Shown piece by piece: positions 1 through 6,564 of a stretch of DNA of 8,328 nucleotides (position 1 is the stretch's first letter; every line of letters begins with the position of its first letter). The DNA is taken from contig JAUZQA010000163.1 of the NCBI GenBank assembly GCA_030705665.1, forward strand, positions 1-8,328, written 5' to 3'. The notes below the pieces were generated by a model. It was not told the origin of the DNA, made no database searches, and saw only the letters and a program-made list of their open reading frames with translations. This DNA is from Bacillota bacterium. Lineage in GTDB: Bacteria > Bacillota > Bacilli > Bacillales_B > DSM-18226. The position numbers and the translations under genes were made by a program.

Positions 1-94
1 AATGGCTCCTGCGATGAAAGCAACAGCCCAAACGAATACATTCTTTGGATTTCTGCTTGCTGTCGGATTGTTTATCGGTCACTTTTTCTCTTAA
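1..94 (+). CDS. 3' end of an unidentified membrane protein gene (partial)
   Basis: The frame beginning at base 2 is open from the window edge and stops at TAA 92-94, giving about 30 C-terminal residues that finish in a hydrophobic stretch (FFGFLLAVGLFIGHFFS). This looks like the last transmembrane helix of an integral membrane protein, and a strong terminator follows directly, as expected for a gene end. The ATG at 2-4 is more likely an internal methionine than a start, since no upstream sequence is available to show a ribosome binding site. The tail resembles the last helix of a transporter, but the family cannot be assigned from 30 residues. The terminator and the new promoter downstream suggest it is not part of the exporter operon. 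Confidence 0.6.
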   Translation, partial: MAPAMKATAQTNTFFGFLLAVGLFIGHFFS

Positions 95-96
95 AA

Positions 97-132
97 AATA
101 GCTTCTGCCTTTTTGGCAGGAGTTATTTTTTT
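97..132 (+). terminator. Rho-independent terminator after the upstream membrane gene
   Basis: A hairpin with arms 97-109 and 115-127 (core CTGCC / GGCAG, extended outward by A-U and G-U pairs) and a TTTTT loop is followed by a T-run through 132. It lies 2 bases after the stop codon at 92-94 and should isolate the following operon from upstream transcription. Confidence 0.85.
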
Positions 133-185
133 ATGCTTATTTTTAAAAATTTTGTAAATTTTTGTAATTTATTTCACAATTTGGC

Positions 186-214
186 TTGTTTATCATTTAA
201 AGCATTTATATAAT
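186..214 (+). promoter_or_regulatory. SigA-type promoter of the exporter operon
   Basis: A perfect -10 box TATAAT lies at 209-214 and a partial -35 box TTGTTT (consensus TTGACA) at 186-191, with a 17-base spacer. The -35 box is weak, which allows for activation, and the upstream DNA (133-180) is very AT-rich and could act as an UP element. Transcription would start near 221, giving a leader of about 38 bases. No SigW-like TGAAAC...CGTA pair was seen between 133 and 258. Confidence 0.6.
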
Positions 215-243
215 GGAGAAGATTCAAGAAAATTTTCCCATAA

Positions 244-250
244 AAGGAGG
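244..250 (+). promoter_or_regulatory. Ribosome binding site fixing the TTG start of the fusion-protein gene
   Basis: AAGGAGG, a near-perfect Shine-Dalgarno sequence, lies 8 bases before TTG 259-261. It supports the non-ATG start, because the next in-frame ATG codons lie inside or after the membrane anchor. Confidence 0.85.
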
Positions 251-258
251 AGATTAAC

Positions 259-1446
259 TTGCAACCTGAACAGATCCCCCAACCCAGAAAGAAAAAGTGG
301 ATTATTATAAGCATTATCCTCTTAATCGTTATCATTGCTGCCATTAATATAATGGTTATGCAAAGCAAGAAGAATAATAGTGTAAAAGATTTAAAGTTTG
401 CAAGTGTTACAAATAAGGAATTAAGTAACACGAAGCTGGTATCAGGACGCATTGTTCCTGGTAACATCGAAACCATTTATCAAGACCCTTCAAAAGGAAC
501 TGTAAAAGAGCTTTTTGTAAAGGAAGGGCAAGAAGTAACGAAAGGGCAGAAATTATTTTCCTACGACAATCCTGAGCTCTCGATTCAACTAAGTCAGCTT
601 GAGATCGATAAAAGATCAACCAAGATTCGCTATGATCAAGGAAACAAAAAAATCCTGTCGATGCAAAATGAAATTAAGAAGGCCAAAGATGCCAATTCCC
701 CAAAAGAAGTAACAGACCCCTTAGAATCACAGTTGGAGGATTTACAATTCCAACAGCAAACAACAGAGCTTGAGATTGAAAAAAACAAGCTTCAAGAAGA
801 GGACCTGCAGAATAAACAAAAAGCACTGATCATTTACAGCAGTTATGGAGGCATTGTCCAAAAAGTGAATAAGGACGCAGGTCAGAATACTTCACAGGCA
901 CTTGGAACGCAATCGAATCCTGTCGTTCAAATTGCTTCTAAAGATCCTTTTATCATCCAAGGAACATTAACAGAACTGCAAAAGTCCCAGATTCAGCCAA
1001 ACCAGCCAATCACAGTGACGGCCAAGGCTTTTGCCAACAAGACATGGGCAGGAAAAATTACCGAGATCAGCGAGTATCCAACATCAGATGAATCTGGGCA
1101 AAGTCCCCTTGCTTCAGCAGGCCAGCAAGCGCAAAATATCTCTTACTATAATTTTAAAGCTGCACTTGATTCGCAAGCAGGGTTGTCACCGGGTTACCAT
1201 GTTTCCATTCAAGTGAATTTATCCACGAAGAAAATGCTGGCCTTACCGAGCAATAGTATCGTGGATAAAGGTAATTCCCGCTTTGTCTATGTAGTCAGAA
1301 ATCATAAGCTTCATAAACAAACTGTATCAACAGGCATTGGTGATGGGAATTTAACCGAAGTCCTTAAAGGTTTGAAAGTTGGAGAAAAAGTCGTAAAAAA
1401 TCCTTCCGCAAATGTATACGAAGGATTGGAAGTGAAAACAAAATGA
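259..1446 (+). CDS. yknX: Membrane-fusion (adaptor) subunit of a MacAB/YknXYZ-type ABC exporter
   Basis: A 395-residue protein anchored by one N-terminal membrane helix (about residues 14-34, after a KKK stretch), with the rest outside the membrane. The order fits the MacA/HlyD family: first half of a lipoyl-like domain (about 77-104, KGTVKELFVKEGQEVTKGQ), a coiled-coil hairpin rich in Gln, Glu and Lys (about 106-190), the second lipoyl half (about 190-226), a beta-barrel (about 228-320) and a membrane-proximal C-terminal domain (about 325-395). No cysteine or lipobox is present, so it is not a lipoprotein. Such adaptors contact the FtsX-type permease and stimulate its ATPase. The TTG start is set by AAGGAGG at 244-250. 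The stop overlaps the next start (ATGA). The length is close to B. subtilis YknX (about 377 residues, from memory). The paralogous YvrP/YtrF-like systems are the main alternative, and the Yip1 gene in the same operon favours YknX. Confidence 0.82.
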   Translation: MQPEQIPQPRKKKWIIISIILLIVIIAAINIMVMQSKKNNSVKDLKFASVTNKELSNTKLVSGRIVPGNIETIYQDPSKGTVKELFVKEGQEVTKGQKLFSYDNPELSIQLSQLEIDKRSTKIRYDQGNKKILSMQNEIKKAKDANSPKEVTDPLESQLEDLQFQQQTTELEIEKNKLQEEDLQNKQKALIIYSSYGGIVQKVNKDAGQNTSQALGTQSNPVVQIASKDPFIIQGTLTELQKSQIQPNQPITVTAKAFANKTWAGKITEISEYPTSDESGQSPLASAGQQAQNISYYNFKAALDSQAGLSPGYHVSIQVNLSTKKMLALPSNSIVDKGNSRFVYVVRNHKLHKQTVSTGIGDGNLTEVLKGLKVGEKVVKNPSANVYEGLEVKTK

Positions 1447-2144
1447 TTAATCTGAAACACATCTTTAAAATATATAAACAAGGTATGCTTGAAGTACCCG
1501 TTCTCCATGATATTAATCTTCAAATTGAAAAAGGAGAATTTGTTTCGATTATGGGCCCCTCCGGTTCTGGTAAGTCGACACTCATGAATATTATTGGTTG
1601 TTTAGACAGGCCAACATCTGGAGAGTACCTCTTAAATGATATTAATGTCCTAAACTCAGATGGAGCACAGCTTGCACTTCTTAGAAATAAATACATAGGT
1701 TTTGTTTTTCAACAATTTCATCTTCTGCCAAGATTAACGGCTTTAGCAAATGTTGAATTGCCGCTTGTATATGGGGGGGTTCCCAAGAAAGATCGGCGTG
1801 AACGAGCCTTTGAAGCCCTTGCAAAAGTAGGGCTGGCAGAACGGGTCACCCATTTACCCAATCAGCTTTCCGGAGGGCAAAAGCAGCGTGTTGCCATCGC
1901 ACGTTCAATTGTTAACAACCCAACCTTTGTTTTAGCAGACGAGCCAACCGGTGCCCTTGACTCAAAGTCTGGGGAGCAAGTTATGGAGATTTTTACTGCA
2001 TTAAATCAGGAAGGAACAACGATTATTGTTGTCACCCATGAGGATGAAATTGCCGCTTATACATCACGGCGGATTGTACTTAAGGATGGGCAAATAATCC
2101 AGGATAAAGGGGGAAAATCAAGTGAGTTTCTTGGACAGCATTAA
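1443..2144 (+). CDS. yknY: ABC transporter ATP-binding protein, MacB/LolD-like class
   Basis: A complete 233-residue nucleotide-binding subunit. Visible motifs are the Walker [10 protein letters not shown] (38-46), the Q-loop glutamine 90 in FVFQQF, the signature LSGGQ (142-146), Walker B FVLADE (162-167, catalytic Glu167), the D-loop ALDS (171-174) and the switch His199. The run of Walker B into PTGALDS is typical of the family that pairs with FtsX-fold permeases (MacB, LolD, FtsE, YknY). It should dimerise on the cytoplasmic face and drive the permease encoded next. The ATG overlaps the upstream stop by 4 bases (ATGA 1443-1446), with a modest GGAAGTG sequence 8 bases before it, which suggests translational coupling. 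Its 3' end overlaps the permease gene by 23 bases. A run of seven G at 1773-1779 encodes Gly-Gly and the start of Val. Confidence 0.93.
   Translation: MINLKHIFKIYKQGMLEVPVLHDINLQIEKGEFVSIMGPSGSGKSTLMNIIGCLDRPTSGEYLLNDINVLNSDGAQLALLRNKYIGFVFQQFHLLPRLTALANVELPLVYGGVPKKDRRERAFEALAKVGLAERVTHLPNQLSGGQKQRVAIARSIVNNPTFVLADEPTGALDSKSGEQVMEIFTALNQEGTTIIVVTHEDEIAAYTSRRIVLKDGQIIQDKGGKSSEFLGQH
2106..2113 (+). promoter_or_regulatory. Ribosome binding site for the GTG start of the permease gene
   Basis: AAAGGGGG lies inside the end of the ATPase gene, 8 bases before GTG 2122-2124. The next in-frame Met is residue 15 and has no such site, so the GTG is the likely start even though it makes a 23-base overlap. 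Confidence 0.7.
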
Positions 2145-3327
2145 AATTGCGTTTTCCTCCATTATGGCCCATAAATTGCGTTCAACACTTACGATGCTTG
2201 GGATCATTATTGGTGTTGGATCGATCATAACGGTTGTCGCCATCGGCCAGGGCGGTGAGGCAGCATTAAAATCGCAATTTGCCGGTGCCGGGAATAATAC
2301 AATCCAGATTAACTTTACCCCTGATAACACGGACCCATTTTCAATGCCCTATGGCCCAGATCAAGAGCCAACATTCACTCAAGAAAGTTTACTGCAGCTT
2401 AAAAAGATTCCTGAAGTAGCCCATGTTATAACAACGAATAGTTCAATGGAAAGTATTGCTTTCAACGATAAAACGATTAGTGCCCAAATTTATGGGATCG
2501 AGGAGGAATACTTTACAGTTAATACAGTAGATTTAGTTAAGGGCAGAAGGTTAAGCATGAATGACTTTGCTCAGTCTAATAATTTTATCATGGTGAACGA
2601 AAAGGCTGCTGCCGATTTTTTTAAAGATAAAAATGCCATTGGTCAAATTATTGAGCTGAAAGGACAGCCTTTTCAAGTAATCGGTGTCTATAAATCACAG
2701 GATGGCATCTTTGGCTTAGGTCTTGATGAGATGCTGATGCCCTTATCCATTTGGCCCGTCTTATTTGGCACGGACAATATTCAATCCGTGACACTACAGG
2801 CAAAGGACGTAAGTAAGCTGGAGCTGGCAGGGAAAAAAGCTGCCAGTCTTCTCAATGATACGAAGTCACCAGATTTGAAAGGGAAATATGAAGTTTTTAA
2901 TATTGAAGAAATCAAAAAGAGTATATCGAAAGTCACAAATATCATGACAATGATTATTGGCGGGATTGCTGGTATTTCCTTGCTTGTTGGCGGCATTGGG
3001 GTAATGAATATCATGCTCGTATCGGTAACAGAGCGGACAAGGGAAATCGGGATTCGTAAGGCGCTGGGAGCAACCCGCGGGAAAATCTTGCTTCAATTTC
3101 TGATTGAAGCAATGATGCTTACTCTTTTAGGCGGAGTAATTGGCATTGGTTTAGGCGTAGGAGGTGCCTTTATCGTATCCCATTTTGCAAAATGGCCTCC
3201 GCTTGTATCCATGCAGGTTGTCATCGGCGGTGTATTATTCTCGATGTCGCTTGGGATTATTTTCGGATTGATTCCGGCAAACAAGGCCGCAAAGCTTGAC
3301 CCAATTGAAGCCTTAAGATACGAGTAG
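2122..3327 (+). CDS. yknZ: MacB-type ABC exporter permease (FtsX fold)
   Basis: A 401-residue permease with the four-helix MacB/FtsX layout. The first helix is at about residues 20-42, after a short amphipathic N-terminus ([19 protein letters not shown]). A large extracytoplasmic MacB_PCD-like domain spans about 45-270. Three C-terminal helices follow at about 274-300, 322-354 and 363-386. The sequence TERTREIGIRKALGA (303-317) is the conserved cytoplasmic coupling region that meets the ATPase, and the C-terminus NKAAKLDPIEALRYE is the usual ending of the family. MacB-type proteins do not move substrate through a central pore. They use mechanotransmission from the ATPase dimer to the outer domain, working with the adaptor. 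The start is GTG 2122 (see the ribosome binding site at 2106-2113). The known B. subtilis relative contributes to protection from SDP toxin; the substrate here is not visible from sequence. Confidence 0.88.
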   Translation: MSFLDSIKIAFSSIMAHKLRSTLTMLGIIIGVGSIITVVAIGQGGEAALKSQFAGAGNNTIQINFTPDNTDPFSMPYGPDQEPTFTQESLLQLKKIPEVAHVITTNSSMESIAFNDKTISAQIYGIEEEYFTVNTVDLVKGRRLSMNDFAQSNNFIMVNEKAAADFFKDKNAIGQIIELKGQPFQVIGVYKSQDGIFGLGLDEMLMPLSIWPVLFGTDNIQSVTLQAKDVSKLELAGKKAASLLNDTKSPDLKGKYEVFNIEEIKKSISKVTNIMTMIIGGIAGISLLVGGIGVMNIMLVSVTERTREIGIRKALGATRGKILLQFLIEAMMLTLLGGVIGIGLGVGGAFIVSHFAKWPPLVSMQVVIGGVLFSMSLGIIFGLIPANKAAKLDPIEALRYE

Positions 3328-3344
3328 AAAAACAATGATAAAAC

Positions 3345-3350
3345 AAGGAG
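3345..3350 (+). promoter_or_regulatory. Ribosome binding site for the TTG start of the Yip1-domain gene
   Basis: AAGGAG lies 9 bases before TTG 3360-3362. The GTG codons at 3350 and 3352 are out of frame, and the first in-frame ATG is residue 20, which would remove the conserved NPSLFGM segment, so the TTG is favoured. The 32-base gap after the permease stop shows no promoter. Confidence 0.75.
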
Positions 3351-3359
3351 TGTGTTCAT

Positions 3360-4034
3360 TTGGAAACAAATCTAGAATTTGAGAATGTAGAAGCGAAAAA
3401 CCCATCTTTATTTGGAATGATTTCTTCTCCAGGCCAGCAATTTGAAAGAATGAAAGCAAAAGCACCGCTTGGTTTGCCGATCTTTTTCATGATCGTCTTA
3501 ATGGCCATTGGCGGGGCGCTTGCATCCTATATTAGTTTAAATAATCCTGTCCTAAAAGATATTAATACAACTGCAGGAATGAAAATTCCCGTTTCTTTAA
3601 CTGTCGGACTGGGGGCAATTGGTGCAGGTATTGGCGGAGCTATTTCATTCTTTATTATTGCAGCATTCTACAAGCTTTGTATGATCTTTATGGGAAATGA
3701 TACTCCATATAAAAAGCTGCTCGGAATCACTATCTATTCCAGTATTATTACCTCAATTGGATTAATCGTGAATGGAATCATCGCTCTTCTGCTTGGTGGT
3801 TATGAAGCCACCTATACCAGTTTGGCACCGTTGGTTGGGGATAACCAAACGCTTAAGGCTATAGCGGGACGATTTGATATTTTTGATATCTGGTATTACG
3901 TAGTGATCCTAATCGGGATGCAGATTGTTGCAGGTTTAAGCAGGAACAAAGCAATTGCCCTTGTCATCATTCTTTTCTTAATCGGAATTGGGTTCAGTTC
4001 TTTAAGCGGTTTATTCCCGCAGTTTGGCGGTTAA
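3360..4034 (+). CDS. yknW: Yip1-domain membrane protein, YknW-like partner of the exporter
   Basis: A 224-residue integral membrane protein. A charged cytoplasmic N-terminus with the segment NPSLFGMISSPGQQFERMK (14-32) is followed by about five hydrophobic helices (near 39-59, 83-108, 122-146, 176-193 and 198-215), rich in Gly and Ile. The N-terminal segment and helix layout are typical of bacterial Yip1-domain proteins, and the length is near B. subtilis YknW (about 231 residues, from memory). YknW is reported to associate with the YknXYZ exporter and promote its assembly. Here the gene is fourth in the operon, 32 bases after the permease, and shares the downstream terminator. In B. subtilis it is the first gene. 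The Yip1 assignment is fairly firm. Strict orthology with YknW is inferred from context, because Yip1 proteins are numerous and diverge quickly. Confidence 0.72.
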   Translation: METNLEFENVEAKNPSLFGMISSPGQQFERMKAKAPLGLPIFFMIVLMAIGGALASYISLNNPVLKDINTTAGMKIPVSLTVGLGAIGAGIGGAISFFIIAAFYKLCMIFMGNDTPYKKLLGITIYSSIITSIGLIVNGIIALLLGGYEATYTSLAPLVGDNQTLKAIAGRFDIFDIWYYVVILIGMQIVAGLSRNKAIALVIILFLIGIGFSSLSGLFPQFGG

Positions 4035-4039
4035 TATTT

Positions 4040-4071
4040 AAACAGGCCTTTTTCCTAGGGCCTGTTTTTTT
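4040..4071 (+). terminator. Rho-independent terminator of the exporter operon
   Basis: A 9-base-pair stem AAACAGGCC (4040-4048) with GGCCTGTTT (4059-4067), a 10-base loop, and a T-run to 4071. It starts 5 bases after the stop codon of the Yip1 gene. The loop contains part of a CCTAGG palindrome. Confidence 0.9.
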
Positions 4072-4075
4072 AGGC

Positions 4076-4128
4076 TCTGTTAAATTCGGCTGTTGATTTC
4101 CGCTTCTGATCCTTGCTTTCCGCGGGCT
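4076..4128 (-). repeat. Truncated, degenerate end of a common Bacillus intergenic repeat
   Basis: Read on the minus strand, the stretch contains CCCGCGGAAAGC, then a diverged middle, then AGCGGAAATCAACAG. This matches, from memory, one end of a roughly 150-base GC-rich intergenic element found in many copies in Bacillus genomes, whose end reads approximately GCGGAAAGCGAGC...GGAGCGGAAATCAAC. The rest of the element, including its other end, is missing, and AT-rich sequence and the glgP terminator follow at once. The identification rests on recall and not on a search. Confidence 0.5.
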
Positions 4129-4137
4129 TTATTTAAG

Positions 4138-4165
4138 CAAAAACAGGACTGAGCATTCTCAGTCC
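4138..4165 (-). terminator. Rho-independent terminator of the glycogen operon, overlapping the glgP stop
   Basis: On the minus strand a perfect 8-base-pair stem GGACTGAG / CTCAGTCC (4165-4158 with 4153-4146) closes a 4-base loop and is followed by TGTTTTTGC. The glgP stop codon TGA (4161-4159) lies inside the first arm. It faces the exporter operon terminator about 70 bases away. Confidence 0.8.
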
Positions 4166-6564
4166 CATCCGTTTACCGGGTTAATTTTCCAAATCCCGTC
4201 AGCATATTCTTTTATGGTCCGATCACTTGAAAAATAACCGGCATTGGCAATATTAATCAAACTCTTCTTCTGCCATTCATTTCTATTTTTAAAAGAAACT
4301 CCAATTTGCTGCTGGATGTCAACATATGAAGCAAAATCCCTTAGTACAAAGTATTGATCATTTTCGGCCAGCAGTGAATCAAAAATCGGTTCAAATTCAT
4401 TATAAACATTTGGGAAAAAGCCAGAAATTAATTGGTCCACAACCTGTTTGATTCGGCTGTCATGATGATAATATTCAATCGATTGATAGCCGCCATAATG
4501 ATAATAATGGAGAACCTCTTCTGAAGACAGCCCAAATGTAAAAATATTTTCATCTCCTACTAATTCATGAATCTCGACATTTGCGCCATCAAGTGTTCCA
4601 ACGGTAAGAGCACCATTGATCATAAACTTCATATTGCCTGTACCTGAAGCTTCCTTACTAGCGGTTGAAATTTGTTCGCTTATATCTGCAGCAGGAAAAA
4701 TCTTTTCCGCTAACGATACACCGTAATTCTCAAGAAAAATCACTTTCATTTTATTCGAAATCAGCGAGTCACTATTCACCTTGTCGGCAACTGCATTGAT
4801 TAGCTTAATGACCTTTTTGGCGTAGTAATAACCCGGTGAAGCTTTTGCCCCAAAAATAAACACACGCGGTACGATTTCACTTGAAGGATCCTCTTTTATT
4901 CGGTTATAAAGATGCATGATGTGCAGGATATTCAAAAGCTGTCTTTTGTAGGCATGTAATCTTTTCACTTGAACATCGAATATCGACTCGGTATTAACAG
5001 CTATACCAACCTGCTTAAAAATGATGTCCGCCAACCTGCGCTTGTTATCCTGTTTAATCTTGTCCAATTCAGCTAAAAACGATTGATCATGCTGATGGTC
5101 CAGTAAGCGCCTTAGCTCAATAGGATTCTGATTCCATGCAAGGCCAATCTTATCCGTAATCAGGTCAGAAAGCTTTGGATTTGCTTTTAATAACCAACGC
5201 CGATGGGCAATTCCATTTGTTTTATTGTTAAACTTCTCTGGAAACAGCTGATAGAATTGATTCATTTCCCGATGCTTTAATATTTCTGTATGGAGCTTGG
5301 CGACTCCATTCACACTAAAGCTGCCGACGACAGCTAAATGGGCCATTTTCACTTGATCGTGTGCAATAATCGCTAAGTTTTCAATTCGCTGCCAATCACC
5401 GGGATACTTTTCCCAAAGCGAGTGGCAAAATCGTTCATTGATTTCTTCAATAATCATATAAACTCTTGGCAACAAGGGACGAAATATCCGAACCGGCCAC
5501 TTTTCCAATGCTTCCGTTAAGGTCGTGTGATTTGTATAGGAAATCGTATTAGATGTTATGTACCAGGCCTGATCCCATCCCATTCCCTCTTCGTCAATCA
5601 GGATTCTCATTAACTCCGGAATGGCCAAAACCGGATGAGTATCATTTATATGGATACAAACATGCTGATGAAGCTCATGTAAATCAGGGTACGTATTGCG
5701 GTAGGAAGTTAAGATGGATTGGATACTAGCTGAAACGAGCAGGTATTGTTGTTTTAACCTTAAGATCTTCCCCTCGTCACGTGTATCATCTGGATATAAA
5801 AACTCTGTTACTGCCTCTGTTTCCCGTTTATATTTTAAAATATCTTTATGAACCGGAAATGGCGAAGGTTCAGCATTCCATAACCTCAATGTATTGATAG
5901 TGCTTGTCCTGTAACCTACAACAGGCATATCATAGGGAACTGCAGTAATCGTTTCAGCTTTGATATGGCGAAAGACCAGACGTTCGTTTTCCATCCTTGT
6001 CTCGACCTGTCCCCAAAACGGCACTTTTACTGCCATATCTGCTTTACGCACTTCCCACACGTTTCCATGCCGCAGCCATTGCTCTGGAAGTTCAACTTGA
6101 TATCCATCAACAAATTTTTGCTCAAACAATCCATGCTTGTAACGAATTCCGAAACCGTGGCCAGGAAGATCAAGCGACGCCATGGAATCTAAAAAGCAAG
6201 CAGCCAGCCTGCCGAGACCGCCATTGCCCAACCCCGCATCCGCTTCCATGTCCTCTAACGCATCAAGATTAATTCCAAGTTCAGCAAGTCCAGCCTCCAC
6301 AACACTTTCAATCCCTAAATTGATTATGTTTTGTCTTAACAGCTTTCCCAATAAATATTCGATTGAAAAATAATAGACCTGCTTTTCATTTTTCGTGCGA
6401 TATTCTTCATTGGTTCGAATCCAATCTTTACTGACATATTCACGGATCATATTGCCAAGTGTCTGATAATGATCTCTTTCTGTACTCTCGTTAAAACCTT
6501 TTCCGCACAGCATTTCAAGTCTTTTTAAAAAAGTTTTCTTAAATTGATCTTTATTAGAAAACAT
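4159..6564 (-). CDS. glgP: Glycogen phosphorylase
   Basis: GlgP (GT35, pyridoxal-phosphate dependent) removes terminal alpha-1,4-linked glucose from glycogen as glucose-1-phosphate in the cytoplasm. From the chosen ATG the protein has 801 residues, a normal family length. Landmarks in that numbering are [16 protein letters not shown] (about 112-127), HINDTHP (305-311), [14 protein letters not shown] (about 532-545) and the cofactor segment EASGTGNMK with the expected PLP lysine at 646. The residue before the Asn of that signature is Ile, where the common pattern has Leu or Met, a conservative change. An in-frame GTG at 6573 would add three residues (MKH), but its G is also the last base of the AAGGAG site (6578-6573), so it cannot be initiated from that site. 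ATG 6564 is 8 bases from the site and preferred. The gene overlaps the end of glgA by 11 bases and is the last of the operon, matching the B. subtilis glgBCDAP order. Confidence 0.96.
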   Translation of the reverse strand: MFSNKDQFKKTFLKRLEMLCGKGFNESTERDHYQTLGNMIREYVSKDWIRTNEEYRTKNEKQVYYFSIEYLLGKLLRQNIINLGIESVVEAGLAELGINLDALEDMEADAGLGNGGLGRLAACFLDSMASLDLPGHGFGIRYKHGLFEQKFVDGYQVELPEQWLRHGNVWEVRKADMAVKVPFWGQVETRMENERLVFRHIKAETITAVPYDMPVVGYRTSTINTLRLWNAEPSPFPVHKDILKYKRETEAVTEFLYPDDTRDEGKILRLKQQYLLVSASIQSILTSYRNTYPDLHELHQHVCIHINDTHPVLAIPELMRILIDEEGMGWDQAWYITSNTISYTNHTTLTEALEKWPVRIFRPLLPRVYMIIEEINERFCHSLWEKYPGDWQRIENLAIIAHDQVKMAHLAVVGSFSVNGVAKLHTEILKHREMNQFYQLFPEKFNNKTNGIAHRRWLLKANPKLSDLITDKIGLAWNQNPIELRRLLDHQHDQSFLAELDKIKQDNKRRLADIIFKQVGIAVNTESIFDVQVKRLHAYKRQLLNILHIMHLYNRIKEDPSSEIVPRVFIFGAKASPGYYYAKKVIKLINAVADKVNSDSLISNKMKVIFLENYGVSLAEKIFPAADISEQISTASKEASGTGNMKFMINGALTVGTLDGANVEIHELVGDENIFTFGLSSEEVLHYYHYGGYQSIEYYHHDSRIKQVVDQLISGFFPNVYNEFEPIFDSLLAENDQYFVLRDFASYVDIQQQIGVSFKNRNEWQKKSLINIANAGYFSSDRTIKEYADGIWKINPVNGWD

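Noticed and set aside
2..94. A complete 30-residue small membrane protein starting at ATG 2
   Set aside because: No upstream sequence to show a ribosome binding site, and a gene tail before a terminator is the simpler reading.
133..258. Riboswitch or T-box leader ahead of the exporter operon
   Set aside because: The predicted leader is only about 38 bases and contains no terminator hairpin after the promoter or conserved leader motif.
174..476. 100-codon minus-strand frame over the promoter and start of the adaptor gene
   Set aside because: Its hydrophobic stretch is the antisense of the adaptor membrane anchor and AT-rich leader, and it would run against a well-supported promoter and start.
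259..3327. LolCDE-type lipoprotein exporter or FtsEX pair
   Set aside because: A dedicated adaptor with a coiled-coil hairpin and a 401-residue four-helix permease with MacB outer domain fit MacAB/YknXYZ. FtsX lacks such a partner, and LolCDE belongs to organisms with an outer membrane.
3093..3359. 88-codon minus-strand frame opposite the end of the permease gene
   Set aside because: It mirrors membrane-helix codons of the permease, has no promoter or ribosome binding site, and its upstream end coincides with the Yip1 gene start region. A shadow frame.
5997..6272. 91-codon plus-strand frame opposite glgP, with two further plus-strand frames overlapping it (5965-6192, 6182-6373)
   Set aside because: Antisense to the highly conserved N-terminal half of glgP. 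The product is low-complexity, rich in Pro, His and Ala, with no ribosome binding site or family likeness; it is a shadow of glgP codon use.
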